The translations under genes were made by a program, and so were the position numbers. Shown here piece by piece: positions 33,345-42,404 of a stretch of DNA of 64,000 nt; within the stretch, counting starts at the first letter, position 1, and each line of letters begins with the position of its first letter. The notes below the pieces were generated by a model. It searched no databases. It was not told where the DNA came from and was given only the letters and a program-made list of their open reading frames with translations. The DNA is from Spirosoma sp. 48-14 (GTDB taxonomy: Bacteria > Bacteroidota > Bacteroidia > Cytophagales > Spirosomataceae), in NCBI RefSeq assembly GCF_001898575.1, contig NZ_MKUD01000006.1, forward strand, positions 194,067 to 258,066, in the 5' to 3' direction.

Positions 33345-36300
33345 ATGGGAAAAAAGTTACTGCTGAGCTTGCTTTTCGTTTGCTCAATTTGCGTCGTTAC
33401 CTGGGCGCAGGATCGTAAAATCACGGGTAAAGTTACTCAGGCCGATGATGGCACTTCTTTACCAGGTGTATCGGTCGTTTTGAAAGGGACGACCGTTGGA
33501 ACAGTTACTGATAGTGATGGTGGTTATTCGCTATCGGTTCCCGCAAAAGGAACATTAACCTTCTCCTTCATCGGCATGATGACCAAAGAGGTAGAATTGG
33601 GAGCTTCATCGGTCGTAAATGTGAAATTGTCCAGCGACACCAAGCAACTTTCTGAAATCGTTGTAACAGGAACTGGCGTTGCCACTGATAAGCGGAAACT
33701 GGCTATATCCGTTGAATCGGTGTCGGCGAAAGATTTGCCACAGGCACCGTCTGCTTCGATCGATCAGGCGTTGATTGGTAAAATCGCGGGTGCCCAGATT
33801 ACCAGCCGGAGCGGTACGCCTGGTGCTGATGTGAACATTCTGTTGCGGGGTATCAATACCATCAACCGGGGTACTTCACCGATGATTCTGATCGACGGTA
33901 TTCAAATGGGCGCTACCAGTCTGCAAACCATTGATCTGAACTCGATCGAACGTGTTGAGGTCGTACAGGGTGCGGCTGCAGCTACTATTTATGGGGCGCA
34001 GGGGGCTAATGGCGTTATTCAACTGTTCACCAAAAAAGGCAAGAATGGGCAGTTGAACATCGATATTTCGTCCAGCATCGCCCAGAACACGTATTTGAAC
34101 GTGGGTGGTGTAAGTAAGGCGATGTACCATGCGTTTGCTACCGATGCCAACAACAACATCATCGGATCGTCGGGTAAGCCTATCACCTATGATGCCGCGA
34201 ACGGGATCTATAGCGAAAACGTGCAGTACAACTCGACCGACCCTACGGCAACCAACAGCAAGCCGTATAATGCGAATCTGCAATACCACGACCACTTTGC
34301 GTATTTCTTCAAGCCTGCCAATACAGTCAATAATAGTATAGCCATTTCGGGTGGTAGCCAGAAAGCCGATTTTAGCCTGTCGGTATCGAACAGCCATCAG
34401 GAAAGTAACATCATCAACAACGGGTATTTCGATCGGAGTAACATAACGGCTAACATTGGTGCTCAGTTAGCCAAAGGCTTGACCCTGCGTTCGATCACGC
34501 AGTTGGCGTATACCAAAAACACGTTGAAAACCAGCGATCGGACCATTTTGTACGGGATGCTGAATGCATATCCACTTGCCGATTTTTCGCTGACTACGAC
34601 CGACGGTTCCATTCCGTTCAATATGAACCAGACCATCGGTATCAATGCATCGAACCCATCGTATCGGCAGGCTTATACCCGGAACAATGACAACAAGGTC
34701 GACATCATCCAAAACATCAACCTGAACTTCAAGTTCCCCAAATTCGTGGAGTTGGACGCCAAGTATGGCCTCAATTTCCAGACGCAAAACCGCGACCTGG
34801 AATTTGCGAACCAGGCAAATAATGCAAACGTCAAATACTGGGTAACGCAGGGTTCACAAAACTTTATTTCGAACTACAATACGGCCAATACCGGCGATCT
34901 GACGAAATATACGAACAGCAAGATGTTCCAGAACTTCCTGGCTACAGCAACGGCTGTGTTCGACCTGAAAGAAGATTTTGGTTCCTCTATTCCGCTTAAG
35001 TCGATTACGCAGGCTCTGTTCGATTACCGGAACAGCACCGTGAAAGAATACACTAGTGCAGCCATTGGTTTGCCGGCTGCCTATGCACCGTATAACGCAG
35101 CGAACACCACATCATGGCGCGTATACCGCGATTATCAGGAGCCATTCATTACCTATGGATATCTGATCAACCAGCGGTTTGAGTACGGTGATTTCGCGGG
35201 TATTTCGGGCGGTTTCCGAAGCGATTACTCATCAGCGTTCGGTCAGGGTTCCAAGCCCTTTACGTTCCCGCGTGGCGATGCATTTGTACGGTTGTCAGCG
35301 CTGCCTTTCTGGCAGAACAGTGCAGTCAATGGCTTCCTGCCTGAGCTGAAACTTCGGGCTGCTTACGGTCAGGCCGGTATTCAGCCCAAACCATTCGACC
35401 GCTACGTTACTATTACGCCAACCACGGTCGGTAATACAACGGCTTTCTACTACGCCAATGGGCAAAGTAACCCGGCGTTGGGCGTAGAGGTGTCGCAGGA
35501 AATCGAAGTCGGAACCGACATGGTATTCAGCTTATTTAAAGGATCGAGCTGGCTGAATGGTATTGCGCTGGCCGCTACCTACTGGGATCGGCAGACCAAA
35601 GACGCGATCTACTCCGTCGACGTAGCGCCTTCCGTCGGCCTGGGTACGCTGATCGATAACGCTTTCACATTAGGTTCGAACGGTATCCAGTTTTCGTTGA
35701 ACTCAACGGTGTATAATGGCTCGGCCCTGAAATGGAACACGACCATTAACTTCGGTAAGCAAAGCTCGAAAATCATTTCGGTTCGGGGCGATGCGCCAGT
35801 TGTTGTGACATCGAATGCCGGTAGCACCAACTATGTATTAAAGGCAGGTGAAAAAATCGGTCAGTTGTATGGCTATAAGCTGATTCACAGCGTCGATGCC
35901 AAAGACCCGAACGGTAACTTCTTTATCCCTCAAGCCGATCAGGAAGCCTACACGGTTGCCAGCAATGGAATCGTTGTGAACAAAGCCACCAAGCAGCCCT
36001 ACTTTACAGCTGATAAGTACAGCTTTGGCGATCCGAACCCAAAATTCAACATGTCGTTTATCAACGACTTCAGCTACAAGAATTTCCTGACGTTCGGCTT
36101 CCAGTTCGACTGGGTAGCTGGTAACCACCTGTACAACCAGACCAAAGAATGGATGTATCGGGATGGTATCCACAGTGAGTACGCCAATCCGATCACGATT
36201 GATGGCCAAACAGGTGCCTGGACGGCCTTCTACCGGGGGGTTTATGCACAACGTACAGCCAATGGCACAAAAGATTATTTCTACGAAGATGCTTCCTTCC

Positions 36301-36536
36301 TGCGTTTACGGAACATTCAGATCGGACTTGATTTTGCTAAGTTGTTTAAAATCCCAGCTACCAAAAAGCTCCAGCTCGTACTGGCCGGACGTAACCTGTG
36401 GACTCTGACCAAGTATACCGGCTTCGATCCTGAAATCAGCTCGGGTACGTCGAACTCGGCCTGGGACCGGGGTACAGACCATAGCACGATGCCAAACTTT
36501 AAGTCGTATCAGGCTACGCTGAACATTGGATTTTAA
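33345..36536 (+). CDS. SusC/RagA-family TonB-linked outer-membrane receptor
   Basis: A 1063-residue receptor that imports oligomers across the outer membrane with energy from TonB. A signal peptide (1-22, ending TWAQ) precedes a carboxypeptidase-regulatory-like domain (about 25-100, KITGKVTQADDGTSLPGVSVVLKGT). A plug follows (about 115-230, ILIDGIQM and ATIYGAQGANGVIQLFTKKG), then a large beta-barrel. ATG at 33345 is preferred over a TTG six bases earlier. It is followed 24 bases later by its SusD partner. The cargo cannot be inferred because no hydrolase, sensor or sigma gene is adjacent. Confidence 0.95.
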   Translation: MGKKLLLSLLFVCSICVVTWAQDRKITGKVTQADDGTSLPGVSVVLKGTTVGTVTDSDGGYSLSVPAKGTLTFSFIGMMTKEVELGASSVVNVKLSSDTKQLSEIVVTGTGVATDKRKLAISVESVSAKDLPQAPSASIDQALIGKIAGAQITSRSGTPGADVNILLRGINTINRGTSPMILIDGIQMGATSLQTIDLNSIERVEVVQGAAAATIYGAQGANGVIQLFTKKGKNGQLNIDISSSIAQNTYLNVGGVSKAMYHAFATDANNNIIGSSGKPITYDAANGIYSENVQYNSTDPTATNSKPYNANLQYHDHFAYFFKPANTVNNSIAISGGSQKADFSLSVSNSHQESNIINNGYFDRSNITANIGAQLAKGLTLRSITQLAYTKNTLKTSDRTILYGMLNAYPLADFSLTTTDGSIPFNMNQTIGINASNPSYRQAYTRNNDNKVDIIQNINLNFKFPKFVELDAKYGLNFQTQNRDLEFANQANNANVKYWVTQGSQNFISNYNTANTGDLTKYTNSKMFQNFLATATAVFDLKEDFGSSIPLKSITQALFDYRNSTVKEYTSAAIGLPAAYAPYNAANTTSWRVYRDYQEPFITYGYLINQRFEYGDFAGISGGFRSDYSSAFGQGSKPFTFPRGDAFVRLSALPFWQNSAVNGFLPELKLRAAYGQAGIQPKPFDRYVTITPTTVGNTTAFYYANGQSNPALGVEVSQEIEVGTDMVFSLFKGSSWLNGIALAATYWDRQTKDAIYSVDVAPSVGLGTLIDNAFTLGSNGIQFSLNSTVYNGSALKWNTTINFGKQSSKIISVRGDAPVVVTSNAGSTNYVLKAGEKIGQLYGYKLIHSVDAKDPNGNFFIPQADQEAYTVASNGIVVNKATKQPYFTADKYSFGDPNPKFNMSFINDFSYKNFLTFGFQFDWVAGNHLYNQTKEWMYRDGIHSEYANPITIDGQTGAWTAFYRGVYAQRTANGTKDYFYEDASFLRLRNIQIGLDFAKLFKIPATKKLQLVLAGRNLWTLTKYTGFDPEISSGTSNSAWDRGTDHSTMPNFKSYQATLNIGF

Positions 36537-36560
36537 GTAACCCACTCAAAAACTTGAACT

Positions 36561-38207
36561 ATGAATAAGTTAAAAATATATGCACTGACGCTGGTTTTTT
36601 CGGGGTTCATGGCGTCTTGTAAAGAGCAGCTCCAGGTCGAAAACCCCAACCAGCCTTCCTCACCGGCTCTGAAAACGGAATCAGGTCTGGTCTCGTTCGG
36701 TGAAGGCTTTTACATCACTGGTTTCAAAGATGTGAAGTATTATGACGGGGTGCCGGGCTATTTCTGGTCGGGTGCTATCGGTAACCATGAATTGATGGGC
36801 GACGTGATCGGAACGGATATTGCCAACGTGTTTATCAACCAGATTGGCTGCCCGAACCAGGTCACCCTCGACGATGGCACCGTACTGGTTAACCCGAACT
36901 CGCCAAGCAAGCAGATTGATTTCATTCGGATTACCGCCAATGTCAATTCGACAGGCTTCCAGAACTCGACCTATTACGAGTGGGCCTACATGTATAACCT
37001 GAACAATGCTGCCAACACCTTGCTGGCGAACATCGACGGTGTCACATTTACGGGTGAAGCCGACACCAAAAAAGGTGTACTGAAAGCGTGGGCTTACTGG
37101 TGGAAAGGCTATGCCTACTCGCACATTGGTTCCATTTATTATGCTGGTATCATTAACGATAAGGCCAATGGCGAAGTGCTGAACGGCACGAATGGTAACT
37201 ACGTAACCAAAGAGGCAATCATTGCTGAGGCTAACAAAAACTTCGATGCGGCTGCTAAAATCCTGGGTGGTTTAACCGCCAGTGCCGACTACACGGCTAC
37301 AATGCAGGGCCTGATTCCAAACTTCAACCGGGTAGGCAAAGGTGGTGTGCTGAGCCCAGCCATGTGGGTACGGAACATCAATACCATGAAAGCCCGGAAT
37401 ATTCTGGTAAATACGCGTGTAGCGGATATGACCGCAGCCCAGTGGGCCGACATCCTGACCTTAACCAACAGTGGGGTACAGGCTACCGATCTGGTTTTCA
37501 CAGGCCGTTCGAACGCAACGGGTGATTTTCTGTCGCCAACCACCGGAACTGTTTCTGGTAAAACAACGGGTGCCAACAACACCTACAAAATTTCGGAACG
37601 CCTGATTCAGGATTTCAAAACGGGTGACCTTCGTTTGTCGAACAACTTCCAGCAACGAAGTTCGGCATACATTGGTGAAACCTCACGGGGCAATGCATTC
37701 TTTACCCGCTGGAACCTGATCAACCGGGGAGCCGCTGGTTCGGAAGGAAGTGCATCGGTCATCACCTATTCAAATACCAATGCGGGTGGTTATGAATTAT
37801 ACATGGCCAGTTCGTATGAAGAGAACCAGTTGATGAAAGCCGAAGCGTTGATGTATACGGGTAAAATCGAAGATGGCCTGGCGCTGATCGACGAAGTGCG
37901 GAAAGCGCAGGGTGCTGGATTGGCGGCTGTAGCCGGTACCGGTTTGACCCTGGATGCGGCAAAAGAAGAACTTCGTCGTGAGCGCCGGGTGGGTCTTTTG
38001 TTCCGTGCTTTGTCGTTCTATGATGCACGTCGCTGGGGCTTACTGGAATCGGGCCGTAAAAATGCGGTTGCCCTTAGCCGGACGGGCGTTGTAAGCACAA
38101 AAGCAACCATTTCGTATGGCTATCTCGACTACTGGGATGTACCAGATAACGAAATCGCCTATAACCCACCCGCCAGTGGTAGTGCGGCAACAAAGAATCC
38201 GAAGTAA
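36561..38207 (+). CDS. SusD/RagB-family nutrient-binding lipoprotein
   Basis: A 548-residue surface lipoprotein that captures ligand on top of SusC. The lipobox is GFMASC (Cys20), after MNKLKIYALTLVF. TPR-like helices include YEENQLMKAEALMYTGKIED and EELRRERRVGLLFRALSFYDARRWG, hallmarks of the SusD fold. It is co-transcribed with susC and ends at a strong terminator, so the pair forms a stand-alone uptake unit. Confidence 0.93.
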   Translation: MNKLKIYALTLVFSGFMASCKEQLQVENPNQPSSPALKTESGLVSFGEGFYITGFKDVKYYDGVPGYFWSGAIGNHELMGDVIGTDIANVFINQIGCPNQVTLDDGTVLVNPNSPSKQIDFIRITANVNSTGFQNSTYYEWAYMYNLNNAANTLLANIDGVTFTGEADTKKGVLKAWAYWWKGYAYSHIGSIYYAGIINDKANGEVLNGTNGNYVTKEAIIAEANKNFDAAAKILGGLTASADYTATMQGLIPNFNRVGKGGVLSPAMWVRNINTMKARNILVNTRVADMTAAQWADILTLTNSGVQATDLVFTGRSNATGDFLSPTTGTVSGKTTGANNTYKISERLIQDFKTGDLRLSNNFQQRSSAYIGETSRGNAFFTRWNLINRGAAGSEGSASVITYSNTNAGGYELYMASSYEENQLMKAEALMYTGKIEDGLALIDEVRKAQGAGLAAVAGTGLTLDAAKEELRRERRVGLLFRALSFYDARRWGLLESGRKNAVALSRTGVVSTKATISYGYLDYWDVPDNEIAYNPPASGSAATKNPK

Positions 38208-38229
38208 TATAACCTGAATTGATGAGTCG

Positions 38230-38273
38230 ACTCCCGGTTACATGTAGTTCGCTACAGGAACCGGGAGTTTTTT
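38230..38273 (+). terminator. Rho-independent terminator after susD
   Basis: ACTCCCGGTT...GTAG (38230-38247) pairs with CTAC...AACCGGGAGT (38252-38268) with one bulge, followed by six Ts. Confidence 0.85.
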
Positions 38274-38333
38274 GTTGGTCAGGATTATACGATCGAATAG
38301 GGGAGTAAACCAAAAACAACGGCTAAAAAAACG

Positions 38334-38341
38334 TACCTTTG
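38334..38341 (+). promoter_or_regulatory. rnpB promoter, -7 element TACCTTTG
   Basis: An exact TAnnTTTG match, 12 bases before the predicted 5' end of RNase P RNA. Confidence 0.6.
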
Positions 38342-38352
38342 TAGCCCCAAAC

Positions 38353-38826
38353 AACCCAGGCTGGCTTATCGCGTCTGCACCAGCAGATGAGGAAAGTCCG
38401 GGCAGCATAGAGCACCCTACTTCCTAACGGGAAGGCGGATGGCTGGGAACGGCCATTCGACAGACAGGGCAACAGAAAATATACCGCCCAGGTTAATGAT
38501 TGAATGATTGAGTTTTGAATGATTGAATAGGCTTGCGCCAGTTGTTTTTATTCAATCATTCAAAACTCAATCATTCAATCATTAACCTGGGTAAGGGCGA
38601 ACCGGTGGGGTAAGAGCCTACCGCCCGGTGGGTGACCAGCGGGGCACGGTAACCCTTAGGGGCTGAAAGACCAAATAAGCATCGGATGTGCGGCTGCTCG
38701 TCGCCAGAAGCCGAAAGGCCAAGCCGATGCGGGTAGGTCGAACGAGGTGTCGGGTGACCGGCATCCCAGATAAATGATAAGCCATTCCAATTTGGAAGGA
38801 CAGAACCCGGCTTATAGGTCTGGGTT
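38353..38826 (+). ncRNA. rnpB: RNase P RNA, with a repeat-built hairpin in place of helix P12
   Basis: The ribozyme that trims the 5' ends of pre-tRNAs. Conserved blocks are GAGGAAAGTCCGGGC (38389), ACAGGGCAACAGAAA (38465), GGTAAGGGCGA and GGTAAGAGC (from 38589), ATAAATGATAAGCC (38769) and ACAGAACCCGGCTTA (38800). The ends AACCCAGG and TCTGGGTT pair as helix P1 and set the limits. Between ACCGCC and GGTAAGGG, where P12 sits, the RNA carries a 103-base insertion that folds as a perfect 42-bp hairpin. This makes the RNA about 474 bases long, above the usual length of roughly 350-400. Confidence 0.95.
38488..38590. repeat. Perfect 42-bp inverted repeat inside rnpB
   Basis: Arms 38488-38529 and 38549-38590 are perfect complements around a 19-base loop that contains TGCGCCAG. 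The arms consist of direct repeats of AATGATTG. It has the same architecture as the intergenic hairpins. Confidence 0.92.
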
Positions 38827-38858
38827 GAATGGGGATTTTTAAGATGGGGGCGTCAGGC

Positions 38859-39374
38859 CTACGGAAGAGCTACGGCTTTTGTGCCGTTTACCTGAATGCC
38901 ATGCTGAGTAAGGGTATCCACTTTCTTCGGATTGTCGGTTAGCATATAAATCGACCGAACGCCAAGCGCTTTCAGGATTTCGGCGGCTGGCGTGTAGTTG
39001 CGGGCATCTTTTTTGAAGCCAACAGCTTCATAGGCATCGGCCTGAGGGAGTCCCAATCGCTTGTGTTCTACGCTCTTCAAAAGGGCGAAATGGCCGTTGC
39101 CTTTTCCTTCCTGATCCAGCCAGATAATAATTCCACGCCCGGCCTGCTGAATCAACTGCTGCGAGATTTCCATCTGCTCCCGGCAATCGCATTCGATACT
39201 GTTGAATGCATGACCAAACAGACAGGACGAATGTACCCTGCATAAGACATCATCGGCACCTGCCACGTCGCCCATGGTTAAAGCAATTGATTCGTTTTGG
39301 CCGTTGTAGAAAAGCGTTTCATGAAATACGCCAAATTTCGTTTTCAGGTCACCTTCGGCAAGTTTTACGATCAT
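38859..39374 (-). CDS. RibA-like (GTP cyclohydrolase II family) protein with altered active site
   Basis: A 171-residue stand-alone homolog of GTP cyclohydrolase II, the first enzyme of riboflavin synthesis. The zinc cysteines are present at C51, C62 and C64 (SSCLFGHAFNSIECDC). The family's EGRGIGL motif reads EGKGNGH at residues 89-95, replacing the arginine generally described as catalytic. The C-terminus YMLTDNPKKVDTLTQHGIQVNG matches the family. It may be a paralog with another reaction. It has its own promoter on the minus strand (39471-39478). Confidence 0.75.
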   Translation of the reverse strand: MIVKLAEGDLKTKFGVFHETLFYNGQNESIALTMGDVAGADDVLCRVHSSCLFGHAFNSIECDCREQMEISQQLIQQAGRGIIIWLDQEGKGNGHFALLKSVEHKRLGLPQADAYEAVGFKKDARNYTPAAEILKALGVRSIYMLTDNPKKVDTLTQHGIQVNGTKAVALP

Positions 39375-39470
39375 ATTCTATTGAGTTTGAGAAATCAAGC
39401 AATCAGGCAAAATTAAATGTAAACCACAGGGTCGGTAGCAGTCCGTTGTGGACTATACACATACTGAGGG

Positions 39471-39478
39471 CAAAAGTA
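39471..39478 (-). promoter_or_regulatory. Promoter -7 element of the RibA-like gene
   Basis: The minus strand reads TACTTTTG, matching TAnnTTTG. The leader would be about 90 bases. Confidence 0.5.
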
Positions 39479-39577
39479 GCCAGCTCGTTTAAAAGAGCCG
39501 TCACAATAAAATCAAAATATTAATGAATAATACGTGATAATTCAACGGCAGTAAGAAGGGATTAATCTATTTTTTCG

Positions 39578-39585
39578 TACCTTTG
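39578..39585 (+). promoter_or_regulatory. rpsP promoter, -7 element TACCTTTG
   Basis: An exact TAnnTTTG match, 53 bases before the rpsP ATG. The -33 region has no clear TTG. Confidence 0.6.
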
Positions 39586-39637
39586 CGGCCACGTTTTACG
39601 AGGAGGTGCGCCCTCCATCAAAACCAAACAAGCACAA

Positions 39638-40180
39638 ATGGCTGTTAAAATTCGTTTAGCGCGTCGTGGACGCAAAAAAAGAGCAATGTACGACATCGTC
39701 GTTGCAGAGTCGACTTCTCCACGCGATGGCCGGTTCATTGAAAAAATCGGTTCATACAACCCCAATACTGATCCATCGACGGTTGTATTGAAATCGGAGC
39801 GAGCTCTTCACTGGCTCATGGTCGGTGCACAACCAACCGATACTGCCCGTTCGGTATTGTCGCACGAAGGTATTATGTATCGTAAGCACCTGCAGGTAGG
39901 TGTTAACAAAGGTGCTATTTCGCAGGAACAGGCTGACGAGAAATTCGCAACCTGGCAAGGCGATAAAGAAAACCGCAAAGCCGGTGCCGCTGACAACAAA
40001 GCGCAGACTAAAGAAGAGGCTCGTGCCGCTCGTCTGGAAGCTGAGAAAAAGGTAAATGAGGCCCGTGCTGAAGCAATTGCCAAGAAAAACAAAGTAGAAG
40101 AGCCTGTAGCGGAAGTGGCTGCTGAAGAAGCGCCCGCTACCGAAGCTCCAGCCTCTGAAGAAACCCCTGCTGCGGAATAG
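39638..40180 (+). CDS. rpsP: 30S ribosomal protein S16 with C-terminal extension
   Basis: Residues 1-80 are canonical S16: [42 protein letters not shown] is recognisable from its start, then [20 protein letters not shown]. The protein has 180 residues, about twice the usual 80-90. The extra part is a Glu/Ala/Lys-rich helical tail ending in Ala/Pro/Glu repeats, a common feature of S16 in Bacteroidota. It leads the rpsP-rimM-trmD group, but a terminator separates it from rimM. Confidence 0.96.
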   Translation: MAVKIRLARRGRKKRAMYDIVVAESTSPRDGRFIEKIGSYNPNTDPSTVVLKSERALHWLMVGAQPTDTARSVLSHEGIMYRKHLQVGVNKGAISQEQADEKFATWQGDKENRKAGAADNKAQTKEEARAARLEAEKKVNEARAEAIAKKNKVEEPVAEVAAEEAPATEAPASEETPAAE

Positions 40181-40202
40181 TTTTTCCAGAAATCCTGTTA
40201 AT

Positions 40203-40236
40203 AAAGAGCCTGTTCGTACTCGAATAGGCTCTTTTT
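40203..40236 (+). terminator. Rho-independent terminator after rpsP
   Basis: AAAGAGCCTGTTCG (40203-40216) pairs with 40221-40234 with one mismatch around TACT, followed by Ts. It would reduce read-through into rimM-trmD, giving more S16 than processing factors. Confidence 0.8.
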
Positions 40237-40300
40237 ATAAGTAACACGGCTGAAAATCCGTGCTTTTAGGCTAAACAGTGGCTACCCAGCCGCATTACCT

Positions 40301-40888
40301 ATGACCAAAGACGATTGTTACCAGGTCGGCCACATTACCAAAACGCATGGCGTTAATGGTGAGCTGGTTCTTTTTCTGGATGTTGACCAGCCCGACGAGT
40401 ATGCCGATCTGGAATCGGTATTGCTGGATGTAAAAGGGGAGTTGATTCCCTACTTTATCGAATCGATTGCGATCGTGAAGGGGAGCCGGGCGATTATTGC
40501 CTTCGAGGATGTTGATACCATCGAGCAGGCGGAGCGCTTAATAAACTGTGGCGCGTACTTACCCTTGAGTGAACTGGAACCGATAACCGACGAAACCCGA
40601 TTCTATTTCCATGAAATTGTGGGGTATCAGGTAGTAGATGCCGAAGCGGGTGAATTGGGGATTGTGCAGGGTGTCTATGCCATGAATGCCCAGGATTTGA
40701 TTGCGATGGACTATCAGGGTAAAGAAGTACTGATTCCGATCAATAGTGATATTGTTCGTTCGGTAGATCGCGCCAGCAAAAAGCTCAACGTGGTATTGCC
40801 CGATGGGTTGCTGGATATTTATATGAGCGAAAGCGGGAAAGATACGCCAGAAACCGAAGGCGATACGGACGATACCGATGAGGATTGA
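40301..40888 (+). CDS. rimM: 16S rRNA processing protein RimM
   Basis: A 195-residue assembly factor for the 30S head that binds S19. It has the N-terminal RimM barrel ([23 protein letters not shown]) and the C-terminal PRC-type barrel ([36 protein letters not shown], then [14 protein letters not shown]). The tail after residue 175 is acidic. Its end overlaps the trmD start by 11 bases, showing translational coupling. Confidence 0.95.
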   Translation: MTKDDCYQVGHITKTHGVNGELVLFLDVDQPDEYADLESVLLDVKGELIPYFIESIAIVKGSRAIIAFEDVDTIEQAERLINCGAYLPLSELEPITDETRFYFHEIVGYQVVDAEAGELGIVQGVYAMNAQDLIAMDYQGKEVLIPINSDIVRSVDRASKKLNVVLPDGLLDIYMSESGKDTPETEGDTDDTDED

Positions 40889-41555
40889 TATTATCACCTG
40901 CCTGCCTAAACTTCTGGAAAGTTTCTTCGCTCACTCGATTCTACAACGGGCGCAGGCAGGCGGTTATGTAGAAGTGGTCGTGCATGACCTGCGCGATTAT
41001 ACCCTGGATAAACATCGCCGGGTAGACGACTATGCCTTTGGGGGCGGTGCGGGTATGGTGATGCAGATTGAACCCATTGCCCGTTGCATACGGGCACTAC
41101 AGGCTGAGCGAACCTACGATGAAGTCATCTATATGACACCCGACGGGGAGCGACTGAGCCAGAAAACAGCGAATACACTCTCGTTAAGAAAGAATCTAAT
41201 CATTCTGTGCGGCCATTATAAAGGTATTGATGAGCGTGCCAGGGAATTATTCGTGACTCGCGAAATCAGTATCGGTGATTATGTGCTGTCGGGTGGCGAG
41301 TTGGCGGCCTGTGTACTATCCGACGCCATTATTCGGCTGTTGCCGGGTGTGTTGAACGACGAAACATCAGCCCTGACCGATTCGTTTCAGGACAATTTAC
41401 TGGCCCCGCCGGTTTACACTCGTCCGGCCGAGTTTGAAGGCCACCGGGTACCCGATATTTTACTGTCGGGCCACGAAGCGAAAATTGATGAATGGCGCTA
41501 CGAGCAGGCACTGGAACGCACCCGAACCCGTCGGCCTGATTTGCTGGAATCGTAG
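40878..41555 (+). CDS. trmD: tRNA (guanine-37-N1)-methyltransferase
   Basis: A 225-residue SPOUT methyltransferase that methylates G37 of tRNAs. It starts [17 protein letters not shown], then shows [18 protein letters not shown], the knot region [17 protein letters not shown] and [15 protein letters not shown]. The last codons and first two bases of the stop (41536-41554) are repeated 850 bases downstream, beyond a Fic module that appears to have inserted at the 3' end of trmD. Confidence 0.96.
   Translation: MRIDIITCLPKLLESFFAHSILQRAQAGGYVEVVVHDLRDYTLDKHRRVDDYAFGGGAGMVMQIEPIARCIRALQAERTYDEVIYMTPDGERLSQKTANTLSLRKNLIILCGHYKGIDERARELFVTREISIGDYVLSGGELAACVLSDAIIRLLPGVLNDETSALTDSFQDNLLAPPVYTRPAEFEGHRVPDILLSGHEAKIDEWRYEQALERTRTRRPDLLES
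41536..41554. repeat. 19-bp direct repeat, left copy (end of trmD)
   Basis: CTGATTTGCTGGAATCGTA, identical to 42405-42423. This copy encodes the last residues of TrmD and most of its stop codon. Confidence 0.85.
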
Positions 41556-41631
41556 TTTACCAGATACCTCTTCTCAAATGAATGTGTTGTTGCCAATTGG
41601 TAGCTGAACGTTTTTTTGTATATTTAGTAAT

Positions 41632-41793
41632 ATGAAACATTCCGCTAAAAAACCAATCTCGATGGACATGAAGGCTGATATTTTACGATCAGCGATGGCG
41701 TCGTTTCGTATCGAGAAATTAGTAATCTCACCTGAGCAGGCAGCAGTTGCCCTAAAAAAGGCCGAAGTTATGTCGGGAAAATTGTCTCGATGA
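41632..41793 (+). CDS. VbhA/FicA-like antitoxin
   Basis: A 53-residue protein with the helix ADILRSAMASFRIEKLVIS. It contains the Fic-inhibitory pattern [S/T]xxxE (S24 to E28), with Lys in place of the usual Gly or Asn, then SPEQAAVALKKAEVMSGKLS, which is like the second helix of VbhA-type antitoxins. In class I Fic systems this Glu blocks the ATP site. The gene runs towards the Fic gene and overlaps its 3' end by 26 bases, an unusual layout because such antitoxins normally precede fic in one operon. Confidence 0.65.
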   Translation: MKHSAKKPISMDMKADILRSAMASFRIEKLVISPEQAAVALKKAEVMSGKLSR

Positions 41794-42370
41794 TCTGTTT
41801 CATTGGTTTATAATTTTGCTCGGCTGCCTGTTGTACGGCTATTACATAAGTTGTAAAACGGATTGGGGCATTTTCGTTAGGTTCGATCTTTTCCCAATGG
41901 GGGGCATTCAACCCCTGTTTACGACACATTAAATTGGCAAGTAAGCGCGCAGTGCGACCATTCCCCTCGCGAAAAGGATGGATGAATAATAATTCGGCAT
42001 GAACAACCGCCAAATCGTGTATGAGCTGGGCTTTATTTTCATACCGATTAGGTAGTTTCATGAGAATAGTTTGGTCGAAATGCTCCATAATATCCGGTAA
42101 AAAATGAGCCATCGGAAATACAAATCCGCCTTTCGATAGGTTAACATTTCGCCATTTCCCGGCAAATGAATATATCTCCCCCAGTGCCAACTTGTGAATC
42201 GTCTGAATATAGCGACTTGTAAACTTTGTTCGCTGGGTTAACTTTTCGACAAGCAAAAGCTCGGCTTGTATAAAACCATTGAATTCTGCGAAAGCAATCG
42301 CTTCGGCTTCGCGCAATCCAAGCCGATTAGGTAGATGGTCATTCTGATCATATGGAATCTGATATTTCAT
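41768..42370 (-). CDS. Fic domain protein (AMP transferase-type toxin)
   Basis: A 200-residue Fic protein with a complete active site HPFREGNGRTAR (H131-R142). Fic enzymes use ATP to AMPylate target proteins; bacterial class I members often modify topoisomerases. The flap region precedes it (FPMAHFLPDIMEHF). No inhibitory helix is seen within the protein, so inhibition should come from the small gene facing it. The minus-strand upstream sequence TACTTTTA is one base off the -7 consensus and lies at the right direct repeat. Confidence 0.88.
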   Translation of the reverse strand: MKYQIPYDQNDHLPNRLGLREAEAIAFAEFNGFIQAELLLVEKLTQRTKFTSRYIQTIHKLALGEIYSFAGKWRNVNLSKGGFVFPMAHFLPDIMEHFDQTILMKLPNRYENKAQLIHDLAVVHAELLFIHPFREGNGRTARLLANLMCRKQGLNAPHWEKIEPNENAPIRFTTYVIAVQQAAEQNYKPMKQIIETIFPT

Positions 42371-42404
42371 AGTTCTTTAATCGGAATGGAATTACAGGCT
42401 AAGT

